DNA of 11,270 nucleotides from JBEEMU01 sp043778315 (lineage in GTDB: Bacteria > Bacteroidota > Bacteroidia > Chitinophagales > Saprospiraceae), in NCBI GenBank assembly GCA_043778315.1, contig JAYWGJ010000007.1:1-11270 (forward strand). The letters run 5' to 3'. Below are positions 1 to 5,743 of the stretch, one piece after another (the stretch's first letter is position 1; each line of letters opens with the position of its first letter). Below the pieces are notes generated by a model, which worked only from the letters and a program-made list of their open reading frames with translations, was not told the origin of the DNA and made no database searches. The translations under genes and the position numbers were made by a program.

Positions 1-62
1 TTACCACCACTGAAAATAATGTCACAAATAACGATGATTATCAATTAAAATTACAGTTTTAA
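1..62 (+). CDS. Possible C-terminal end of an outer-membrane beta-barrel protein (5' end outside window)
   Basis: One frame is open from the left edge to a TAA at 60-62 and reads TTTENNVTNNDDYQLKLQF. The last residues alternate polar and hydrophobic (Y-L-L-F) and end in phenylalanine, the usual C-terminal signature recognised by the BAM complex in outer-membrane beta-barrel proteins. Only 19 codons are visible, so this is a weak call. A second frame is open to a TAA at 46-48 but reads as ordinary noise. If real, the gene would lie 81 bp upstream of the carboxylase gene, which has its own promoter in that gap. Confidence 0.33.
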   Translation, partial: TTTENNVTNNDDYQLKLQF

Positions 63-105
63 CTTTCACTTTTCGTCAACCTTTTTTAGGTAGGCACATA
101 TAAAA

Positions 106-123
106 AAGTGTAAATTTGCACTT
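106..123 (+). promoter_or_regulatory. Bacteroidota promoter -7 box inside an operator-like near-palindrome
   Basis: TAAATTTG at 111-118 matches the Bacteroidota -7 consensus TAnnTTTG exactly and lies 25 nt before the carboxylase ATG. A -33 TTTG is not clear: T-rich DNA lies at 82-87. The box is framed by AAGTG (106-110) and CACTT (119-123), with a central AAATTT, giving an 18-bp palindrome with one mismatched pair. A dimeric regulator bound there would cover the -7 element, so repression is a natural reading. The promoter call is fairly good; the operator is inference. Confidence 0.6.
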
Positions 124-143
124 ATAAATCATAACCGAAATAA

Positions 144-1739
144 ATGAAAATTCGTTCTACAATTAATACCGCTTCTGCGCAATACCGCGCAAATTATGCA
201 CAAATGGAGCAGCTTTGCGCAACGTTGCACGGGCGGCTGCGCGAGTCGTTGCATCAAGGCAGCGACAAACACCTTGCGGCGGCGCGCAAACAAGGCAAAC
301 TCACCGCTCGAGAGCGTGTAGAGTTGCTGCTCGACCCCGATTCGCCATTTTTGGAACTCATGCCGTTGGCAGGTTGCGAACGAAACGACATCAACGTAGG
401 CGGCACGATGGTTGCGGGAATTGGTTTAGTGAGTGGCAAGTTGGCGTTAATCGCTGCAAATGTAGGCACTATCAAGGGCGGAAGCATCGATTATACGACA
501 CTGCAAAAAGGGTTTCGAGTGAACGAAATCGCTATGGAAAACCGCTTGCCCGTCATCAATTTGGTGGAAAGTGCAGGCGCAAATCTGCCCGAGCAAGCAC
601 AAATATTCAGCTATGGCGGTGCTAATTTTAGAGACATTTCGCGCCGAAGCCGCGCCGCTATTCCTAATATAGCGGTTGTTTTTGGCAACTCGACGGCTGG
701 TGGCGCGTATGTCCCTGGCATGAGCGACTACACTATTATGGTGAAAGACCGCGCAAAAGTGTTTTTGGCGGGTCCGCCGCTCGTGAAAATGGCGACGAAC
801 GAAATTACAGACGACGAAACGCTGGGCGGCGCAACGATGCACGCGACCGTTTCGGGCGTAGCCGATTACCTCGCCGACGATGAGCGTGACGGCTTACGCA
901 TTGCCCGAGAGATAATGGCTTCGTTGCCCGAAACGCATACTTTTGGCGGCATCGACGCGCCTATTCACGAGCCGTTGTACGCGACCGACGAGCTGCTCGG
1001 CATCGTTAGTGCCGACCTAAAACGTCCGTTTGATATGCGCGAAGCGATAGCGCGCATCGTCGACGGCTCCGATTTTTCTGAATTTAAAGAAAATTACGGT
1101 AAGACTTTGGTGACGGGTTTTGCTACTATTCACGGGTTTCCCGTGGGTATTATTGCTAATAACGGCGTACTTTTTAGCGAAGCGGCAAACAAAGGCGCGC
1201 AATTTATACAACTTTGCAATCAGCAATCGCGACCGCTTTTGTTCCTACAAAACATCACAGGTTTTATGGTCGGGACGGAGTACGAGCAAGGCGGCATCAT
1301 CAAACACGGCGCGAATATGATTAACGCGGTGGCGAATAGCACCGTACCTGCTATCACGCTGATGATGGGCGCGAGCTACGGCGCGGGCAATTACGCGATG
1401 TGCGGACGCGCCTACAAACCGCGCTTTTTGTTTTCGTACCCGAACACGAAAATAGCGGTGATGGGCAGCGAGCAACTCGGCGGCGTGATGGAAATGATAG
1501 GACGCGCCTCGGCAGCGAAGGCAGGCGCGCCGCTCGACGAGGCGCAAGCCGCGATGATGAAACAGCTTTTTGTGGAGGGCGTAGAAAAAGAGTCGTCGGC
1601 GTATTACGCAACCTCGAACCTTTGGGACGACGGCATCATCGACCCGCGCGACACCCGTTCGGTACTCGGTTTGGCGTTGGCGATAAGCTATAATACCGAA
1701 GTGGTCGGTACGGAAGGCTACGGCGTATTTAGAATGTAA
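144..1739 (+). CDS. Acyl-CoA carboxylase, carboxyltransferase (beta) subunit, methylcrotonyl-CoA carboxylase/AccD2-like
   Basis: Biotin-dependent cytosolic carboxyltransferase that moves CO2 from carboxybiotin to an acyl-CoA. At 531 aa it has the full family length, and it aligns from end to end with family members I remember. The N-terminal part has GKLTARERVELLLD (51-64), then ESAGANLPE (142-150) and GNSTAGGAYVPGMSDY (181-196). The C-terminal crotonase-like half has GASYGAGNYAMCGRAY (409-424, oxyanion-hole region) and ends in the family-typical GVFRM. The wording resembles methylcrotonyl-CoA carboxylase beta (leucine breakdown) and, more closely from memory, mycobacterial AccD2. The exact substrate, methylcrotonyl, geranyl or another acyl-CoA, cannot be told from sequence. 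No biotin carboxylase or biotin carrier gene is in the window, so the partner is encoded elsewhere or just upstream. The ATG at 144 follows the promoter at 106-123. The gene is visibly more G+C-rich than the DNA around it. Confidence 0.93.
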   Translation: MKIRSTINTASAQYRANYAQMEQLCATLHGRLRESLHQGSDKHLAAARKQGKLTARERVELLLDPDSPFLELMPLAGCERNDINVGGTMVAGIGLVSGKLALIAANVGTIKGGSIDYTTLQKGFRVNEIAMENRLPVINLVESAGANLPEQAQIFSYGGANFRDISRRSRAAIPNIAVVFGNSTAGGAYVPGMSDYTIMVKDRAKVFLAGPPLVKMATNEITDDETLGGATMHATVSGVADYLADDERDGLRIAREIMASLPETHTFGGIDAPIHEPLYATDELLGIVSADLKRPFDMREAIARIVDGSDFSEFKENYGKTLVTGFATIHGFPVGIIANNGVLFSEAANKGAQFIQLCNQQSRPLLFLQNITGFMVGTEYEQGGIIKHGANMINAVANSTVPAITLMMGASYGAGNYAMCGRAYKPRFLFSYPNTKIAVMGSEQLGGVMEMIGRASAAKAGAPLDEAQAAMMKQLFVEGVEKESSAYYATSNLWDDGIIDPRDTRSVLGLALAISYNTEVVGTEGYGVFRM

Positions 1740-1791
1740 GTTTAGGATATAAGACTAAAAAATGCCAATTGCATAAGATTGGAGGTAAAAT

Positions 1792-1842
1792 ATGTTAATA
1801 TTTCGCATGAAAATTTACAGCTATTTTTTCATTCTTAAATAA
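1792..1842 (+). CDS. Possible 16-aa hydrophobic micro-ORF with a strong Shine-Dalgarno
   Basis: ATG at 1792 is preceded by GGAGG at 1781-1785 with 6 nt between them, the clearest Shine-Dalgarno sequence I noticed in the window and unusual because Bacteroidota genes generally lack one. The reading MLIFRMKIYSYFFILK is basic and hydrophobic and ends at TAA 1840-1842, just before the terminator at 1865. It would be co-transcribed with the carboxylase. It is so short that chance is a real alternative. Confidence 0.2.
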   Translation: MLIFRMKIYSYFFILK

Positions 1843-1864
1843 AAAATAATTAATTATAATAAAA

Positions 1865-1900
1865 AAAGCCGCTTCATCGTACAGATGGAGCGGCTTTCTT
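1865..1900 (+). terminator. Rho-independent terminator of the carboxylase gene
   Basis: Arms AAAGCCGCTTCATC (1865-1878) and GATGGAGCGGCTTT (1884-1897) pair over 14 bp around a 5-nt loop, followed by T-rich DNA. The one non-Watson-Crick position is a U-G wobble in + strand RNA but would be an A-C mismatch in - strand RNA, so the hairpin is best in the carboxylase direction. Confidence 0.85.
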
Positions 1901-2139
1901 GTGCCTTTTTTTACTATAACTAATTGATAATCAACAAACTACAATCATATCATATAACAATAATAAATATTCATACGCCCGAAATCGAGTTTTTCGGATA
2001 AATGACCCAAAAAACGCATTTACATTAGTATAATATGATAGTTTAATAAATTGATTAACAGTATTTTATATAATAATATTATGAATACATAGAAAATATA
2101 AACTTAAAAAAAGTTCGGATTAATGCCAAATTTTCTCCC

Positions 2140-2169
2140 TTTTTTATAAAAACATACCTCGTAACTTTG
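2140..2169 (+). promoter_or_regulatory. Candidate Bacteroidota promoter for the metalloprotease transcript
   Basis: TAACTTTG at 2162-2169 is an exact match to the -7 consensus TAnnTTTG. TTTT at 2140-2143 is a three-of-four match to the -33 TTTG at about 18 nt spacing. It would start a transcript near 2175, giving the metalloprotease a leader of about 240 nt. No other good -7 match was seen between 1900 and 2415. Confidence 0.5.
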
Positions 2170-2181
2170 TGTCATAAAACA

Positions 2182-2301
2182 ATGATTAATGCGTCGCGTG
2201 GTTTGCCAAGCCTTCGAGGCTTCGTAAATCTATTATCTACAAAAAAATTAACAAAAAAATACCTGTTTTATGCCAAAATATGCGTATCTTATGGAGTCTA
2301 A
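2182..2301 (+). CDS. Possible 39-aa leader ORF upstream of the metalloprotease
   Basis: ATG at 2182 opens a 39-codon frame ending at TAA 2299-2301, beginning MINASRGLPSLRGFVNLL and ending in YAKICVSYGV. It starts about 12 nt behind the promoter candidate at 2162-2169, so it would be the first ORF on that transcript. A perfect short hairpin (AAGCCT-TCG-AGGCTT, 2208-2222) lies inside it. There is no Shine-Dalgarno and no family I recognise. It may be a leader peptide, a remnant of a larger gene, or chance. Confidence 0.15.
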   Translation: MINASRGLPSLRGFVNLLSTKKLTKKYLFYAKICVSYGV

Positions 2302-2346
2302 TTTTAACCTGCGTACCTGCGTATGTCCGTGTAGGCTGATACCTCC

Positions 2347-2408
2347 GTAATTTATTGATTTTCAGTTAATTGTATAAAATAAACAATTTCTAAAAATCAA
2401 TAAATTAC
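2347..2408 (+). repeat. 62-nt inverted repeat (long hairpin) just before the metalloprotease start codon
   Basis: The left arm GTAATTTATTGATTTT (2347-2362) and the right arm AAAATCAATAAATTAC (2393-2408) are perfect 16-bp reverse complements. An inner pair, AATTGT (2368-2373) with ACAATT (2383-2388), stacks inside, leaving a small internal bulge and a 9-nt A/T loop. The hairpin ends 6 nt before the ATG at 2415, where a ribosome would have to land. It could hide the start region in the mRNA, be an operator or cruciform, or be an AT-rich insertion end. It lacks a U-run, so it is unlikely to be a terminator. Confidence 0.8.
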
Positions 2409-2414
2409 ACAATA

Positions 2415-4349
2415 ATGAAAAAAATAAAAATAATTATACTAACTTTGTTAGTGTTGGTGTGCAATACCTTTATTTGGGCGCAAAGTTGCGGCACGCAAAG
2501 CCTTTCGCAAGCCGAAAAAGAACAGCTATCTTTTTATGGTAATAATGCCAGTTTGATACCTGCACTGCAACAGCACGGATATGATATTCCGAATAACTAC
2601 TTGGAATTGTCATCAAATGAGCGCGAAGCGATACGCCTCAACAACCTGACAAAAGATTTATCTACACCTGCATATAACGCAGCCGCAAGAACTACTAATA
2701 GTAGTTGTACGATGTATTATGTACCATTAAAGATATTTATTTACGAAGACACCGATGGTACGCGCGCTTTTACGCAAGCACAGGTTACAGATATGATAGA
2801 TAGGTCTAATCGGATTTATATACGCAATAATATACCTATTCGACTTTATCAAAAATGTGGTATAAGTTATGTGCGCAACGGTCTTTATAATCTACCTAGT
2901 AATTCAGCTATTTTTAGTTCATTTCTACAAAATACTAGCTCAGATGCGTATAATATTCATATCGTACATCGCGGAGCGTCCGGTACAGCAGGAATGTCTG
3001 TGGGTAATACAAGTTTGCGTTCTTTATATGTATCAGCGACCTCCTTACTAGAAGAGTTCGGTGGTACGAGAGAACGAAACTCCTCTTTATTGGTTCACGA
3101 AATTGGACATTCTTTTGGTTTAGCCCATACACACGATTGTTTTTTATCGGGAAATAATAACTCTGTAACTTGCAGTATGTGCGACCAGGAGCCAGTAGAT
3201 AGAAACAAAATCAATAATAATTGTCTTAATTTAACTACTAAACTTTGCGAGATAAAAGGAGATTTGTTGGCAGATACCGAAGCATCACCTGATTTATACG
3301 GGTCAAGTAACGGACTTTCTTTTTTACAAGATTGTAGTTTTCGTAATAGTGGAAGTGCGGATCATTGGGGCGACGCTTGGAAACCACAAGTGAGAAACTG
3401 TATGGCATACACTTACGGACGCTGTCAAGATGAATTTACACTGATGCAAATAGCCGTTATGATTAAAAACCTAAGGGAATCGGGACTAGACCTATGCGGG
3501 GCAACATCAGTAGCACACATATCAGCAGTTACCGGCTCTTCTATTTGTCCTTCCGAGGACAAAACATTTACGATAGTTGGTGCGCAAGAGCCTTATACAT
3601 GGGAACTTATGGGAGATGACGGCGTATCCTTTTTATCGGCAGTAAATGGGAATACTATAACGGTATCGATTAGACAAGGCGCGACCGATGGTATAAGAGG
3701 AACGTTAATGGCGCGCCCTGCTTCTTGTTGCGAGTGCATACCTTTGTCCTTAGATTTTGAGTCCTTACCACAACCAAGTTCCGTATTCATAGGGTCAGGT
3801 CCAAATGATATTACACAGAATCCAACCACTCGCTATACTTACAGACTCAGCCCTGCTATCAATATGCCTGTCACTTGGTCAGTGCCGCCTGGTTGGGCGG
3901 TAGTCAATACTGGCATACCAATATATGGTGTTTTTAATGGCGGGTCAACTCTCGAGGTACAAGTACCGCCAGGAGCTATTTCAGGAACAGTTCGGGCAGA
4001 ATCAGATTGTAATATCTTTTGTTCAAAATTTGTGGTTGTTCGTACACAATCGGGTGCATTAACTTGTATCCTGCAGTCACAAACAATTGATGGAGATGCC
4101 TTGACGACTGCACCGCCTACTATTGATGTAGATGTAGAGAATGGCGGCAATGCCCTGCGCATCGAGGTAGATAATTCTACGGAAACCTATCCTGCCAAAA
4201 TACATAAGTTATATGACGGGACTTTAGTCAAAGAATTTGACGTGGAAGGCATCAGTACCAAAAACATTTCGGAACTACCGAGCGGCTTATATTTTGCCCG
4301 TTTCTATATACCGAACTGTCCGTTTAATGTACGTTTCGCAAAATTTTAA
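2415..4349 (+). CDS. Secreted metzincin-type zinc metalloprotease, M43/pappalysin-like, with T9SS-like C-terminal domain
   Basis: Exported zinc endopeptidase of 644 aa. A signal peptide (residues 1-22, ending ..FIWA before QS) is followed by a probable propeptide to about residue 95 and the catalytic domain to about 362. The zinc motif HEIGHSFGLAH (228-238) fits HExxHxxGxxH exactly, with three His ligands and catalytic Glu229. A Met-turn follows in NCMAYTYGRC (Met330). The later GDLLADTEASPD and EFTLMQIAVM stretches resemble the GD..DTP and FT..Q features of M43 cytophagalysin/pappalysin proteins. Cysteines are numerous, suggesting disulfides outside the cytoplasm. Residues about 364-548 look like two Ig/PKD-like beta domains. 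The last 75-95 residues, with LYDGTLVKEF and ELPSGLYFARF, resemble a T9SS type A sorting domain, though a divergent one. M43 is my best subfamily guess; the metzincin motif itself is certain. Substrate unknown. The lipoprotein gene starts 26 bp downstream. Confidence 0.85.
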   Translation: MKKIKIIILTLLVLVCNTFIWAQSCGTQSLSQAEKEQLSFYGNNASLIPALQQHGYDIPNNYLELSSNEREAIRLNNLTKDLSTPAYNAAARTTNSSCTMYYVPLKIFIYEDTDGTRAFTQAQVTDMIDRSNRIYIRNNIPIRLYQKCGISYVRNGLYNLPSNSAIFSSFLQNTSSDAYNIHIVHRGASGTAGMSVGNTSLRSLYVSATSLLEEFGGTRERNSSLLVHEIGHSFGLAHTHDCFLSGNNNSVTCSMCDQEPVDRNKINNNCLNLTTKLCEIKGDLLADTEASPDLYGSSNGLSFLQDCSFRNSGSADHWGDAWKPQVRNCMAYTYGRCQDEFTLMQIAVMIKNLRESGLDLCGATSVAHISAVTGSSICPSEDKTFTIVGAQEPYTWELMGDDGVSFLSAVNGNTITVSIRQGATDGIRGTLMARPASCCECIPLSLDFESLPQPSSVFIGSGPNDITQNPTTRYTYRLSPAINMPVTWSVPPGWAVVNTGIPIYGVFNGGSTLEVQVPPGAISGTVRAESDCNIFCSKFVVVRTQSGALTCILQSQTIDGDALTTAPPTIDVDVENGGNALRIEVDNSTETYPAKIHKLYDGTLVKEFDVEGISTKNISELPSGLYFARFYIPNCPFNVRFAKF

Positions 4350-4350
4350 A

Positions 4351-4931
4351 TCTTCACTTTCAAAACAAATAATCCATGAAAAGATATTTCATTTCTTCTA
4401 TTTTGTTTTTGGGTGCGGCATTGATATTTTGCGGCTGCCCGAGAGACACAGGTGGTAAACCTATCCCCGACCCTAATTTCTATTTTGATTTTATCAAAAA
4501 GAATGAAAAAACGGACTTTTTTATCAATAATACCATTTACGATTATAAAAATATAACTGAACGTATCATTAATAGTAACGTCATAGGAAAAGCATCTTAT
4601 AACCTTGTGAATAATCGACCCGTATTAGAATTTTGGCCACAGTGCTACATTTTTCATGGCAACGGCGATACAGATACCCTTTCCGTATCTTTTGAGCCGC
4701 AAAACGCGAAAAATATATTTGCCGCAGATAACCTTAAAATCTTCTTTAATGGACAGATGGTTAAAGAATTTGATTTTAAGAATAATTCGGGTTTACTCGA
4801 GGAGCTACGCGATAAAAATTGTGGTAACTGCGATGCGACGCGACCAGGCGCAATAATCATTAGTTTACCAAAATAAAACGTAACGTATTTCAAGCCCAAA
4901 ACCGCCCTTAAAAAAGGCAGTTTTGGGTATT
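4351..4931 (+). repeat. Tandem duplication, copy 1 (lipoprotein unit with terminator)
   Basis: The unit begins with TCTTCACTTTCAAAA, two bases after the metalloprotease stop codon, and runs through the lipoprotein gene and its terminator. The same leader recurs at 4932, 581 bp later, so the copies abut with no spacer. The leader, coding region and hairpin are all duplicated. Confidence 0.88.
4376..4876 (+). CDS. Small lipoprotein of unknown function, copy 1
   Basis: A 166-aa predicted lipoprotein. The N-terminus MKRYFISSILFLGAA is a short basic and hydrophobic signal, and IFCGC (17-21) gives a lipobox-like end with Gly at -1 and Cys21 as the likely acylated residue. The mature part is about 145 aa, rich in Asn, Lys and Phe, with alternating stretches that suggest beta structure, and it carries a CGNC pair (Cys149, Cys152) near the C-terminus. 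I recognise no family. The gene lies 26 bp behind the metalloprotease with no promoter between, so it is probably co-transcribed. This arrangement invites the idea of a membrane-anchored inhibitor or partner of the protease, in the manner of potempins, but that is inference. The ATG at 4376 is chosen because it is immediately followed by the signal peptide and lies at the same place in both copies. Confidence 0.82.
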   Translation: MKRYFISSILFLGAALIFCGCPRDTGGKPIPDPNFYFDFIKKNEKTDFFINNTIYDYKNITERIINSNVIGKASYNLVNNRPVLEFWPQCYIFHGNGDTDTLSVSFEPQNAKNIFAADNLKIFFNGQMVKEFDFKNNSGLLEELRDKNCGNCDATRPGAIIISLPK

Positions 4932-4935
4932 TCTT
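4895..4935 (+). terminator. Terminator after lipoprotein copy 1
   Basis: CCCAAAACCGCC (4895-4906) pairs with GGCAGTTTTGGG (4916-4927), with one C-A mismatch in the stem, followed by TATTTCTT. The imperfect stem and mixed T-tract suggest leaky termination, which would let some transcripts continue into copy 2. Confidence 0.7.
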
Positions 4936-5516
4936 CACTTTCAAAAAAAATAATCCATGAAAAGATATATCATTTCTTCTATATTAGTTTTGGGTGCTGC
5001 ATTTATATTTTGCGGCTGCCCGAGAGACACAGATACTAAACCTAATCCGCCGCCCAATTTTTATTTTGATTTTATCAAAAAAAATGAAAAAACGGATTTT
5101 TTTATCAATAATACTAATTATGTGTATAAAAATATGATGCAACAAGGTATTGGCAGCAGTTCTGTATTCAAGGCTACTTATAACCTTGTCAATAATCGAC
5201 CTGTATTTAATATCTGGCCTAAATCCTACATTTTTCACGGCAACGGCGATATCGATACCCTCTCTATATCTTTTGAACCGCAAAGTGCCAAAGATGATAT
5301 ATTTAAGTCAGATAACCTTAAAATCTTCTTTAATGGGCAGATGGTTAAAGAATTTGATTTTAAGAATAATTCGGGTTTACTCGAGGAGCTACGCGATAAA
5401 AATTGTGGCAACTGCGATGCGACGCGACCAGGCGCAATAATCATTAGCTTACCAAAATAGTGTGTAAAGTATCTCAAGCCCAAAGCTGCCCATAAAAAAG
5501 CAGTTTTGGGTATTTT
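4932..5516 (+). repeat. Tandem duplication, copy 2 (lipoprotein unit with terminator)
   Basis: Second copy of the lipoprotein unit, offset by 581 bp at the start and 584 bp after a one-codon insertion. The 3' part 5311-5460 differs from 4727-4876 at only 4 of 150 positions, while the region before it has diverged much more. The duplicated hairpin follows. Similarity fades after the T-tract near 5516. Confidence 0.88.
4957..5460 (+). CDS. Small lipoprotein of unknown function, copy 2
   Basis: A 167-aa paralogue of the gene 80 bp upstream. The signal peptide and lipobox are the same type (IFCGC, Cys21), and the CGNC pair is Cys150/Cys153. The last 49 residues are identical to copy 1, as is the block around FIKKNEKTDFFINN, whereas residues about 22-34, 54-72 and 84-120 vary, including a one-residue insertion. 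The pattern fits a fixed C-terminal scaffold with a variable face, or recent gene conversion of the 3' end. No separate promoter is evident in the 80-bp gap, so expression probably depends on read-through past the hairpin at 4895-4935. Function is unknown; a role tied to the upstream metalloprotease is inferred from position only. Confidence 0.82.
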   Translation: MKRYIISSILVLGAAFIFCGCPRDTDTKPNPPPNFYFDFIKKNEKTDFFINNTNYVYKNMMQQGIGSSSVFKATYNLVNNRPVFNIWPKSYIFHGNGDIDTLSISFEPQSAKDDIFKSDNLKIFFNGQMVKEFDFKNNSGLLEELRDKNCGNCDATRPGAIIISLPK

Positions 5517-5518
5517 TT
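5479..5518 (+). terminator. Terminator after lipoprotein copy 2
   Basis: CCCAAAGCTGC (5479-5489) pairs with GCAGTTTTGGG (5500-5510) over 11 bp with one G-U wobble, followed by TATTTTTTAT. This is a cleaner hairpin with a better U-run than its duplicate at 4895, so it probably marks the true end of the protease-lipoprotein transcript. Confidence 0.82.
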
Positions 5519-5601
5519 ATCCTCTCGTAGTAGCATTACATTTTTACAGGTTCAATCATCATTAAAATATTACGATACATTTTGAAAAAATAATATGTTT
5601 T

Positions 5602-5634
5602 TTTGATAATAAACGCATCTTTTATGTTTCTTTG
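5602..5634 (+). promoter_or_regulatory. Candidate promoter for the WG-repeat gene
   Basis: TTTG at 5602-5605 and TTTCTTTG at 5627-5634 (one mismatch to TAnnTTTG) are 21 nt apart, the usual -33/-7 spacing in Bacteroidota. The transcript would start near 5640, about 100 nt before the ATG at 5744. The rest of the 283-bp gap from 5461 holds the terminator and otherwise plain AT-rich DNA. Confidence 0.42.
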
Positions 5635-5743
5635 TGCGTCTAATAAGTGACAAAATTATTTAGATAAAAATATTCACTTTCCCCGCACATTTTGTAATAC
5701 ACTATATAATAGGTGTTATATGATGTAAAAAACTTCCTTTTTT

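Larger units (their letters stand above)
1740..2414. other. 675-bp AT-rich intergenic region
   Basis: No gene of normal size fits here. It holds the terminator of the carboxylase gene (1865-1900), a small hairpin with CCGAAA (1979-1984) and TTTCGG (1992-1997), a promoter candidate at 2162-2169, a short hairpin at 2208-2222 and a long inverted repeat at 2347-2408 directly before the metalloprotease start. Two micro-ORFs, 1792-1842 and 2182-2301, are listed separately at low confidence. I see no tRNA, insertion-sequence end or phage attachment site. The stretch from 1905 to 2150 is featureless apart from the small hairpin. Confidence 0.7.

Noticed and set aside
447..842. 131-aa - strand frame inside the carboxylase gene
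   Set aside because: It is a shadow frame with low-complexity His/Arg-rich sequence opposite a well-conserved enzyme.
2347..2408. Terminator for the upstream region
   Set aside because: The stem is nearly all A-T and no T-run follows on the + strand. The carboxylase gene already has a strong terminator at 1865-1900.
2347..2408. Terminal inverted repeats of a small mobile element
   Set aside because: The arms are only 30 nt apart, there is no flanking target duplication that I can see and no second copy in the window. It cannot be fully excluded without a genome search.
4237..4458. Overlapping + frame starting inside the metalloprotease and running into lipoprotein copy 1
   Set aside because: It has no signal or domain, and the lipoprotein frame from 4376 has a signal peptide, a lipobox and a paralogue with the same start.
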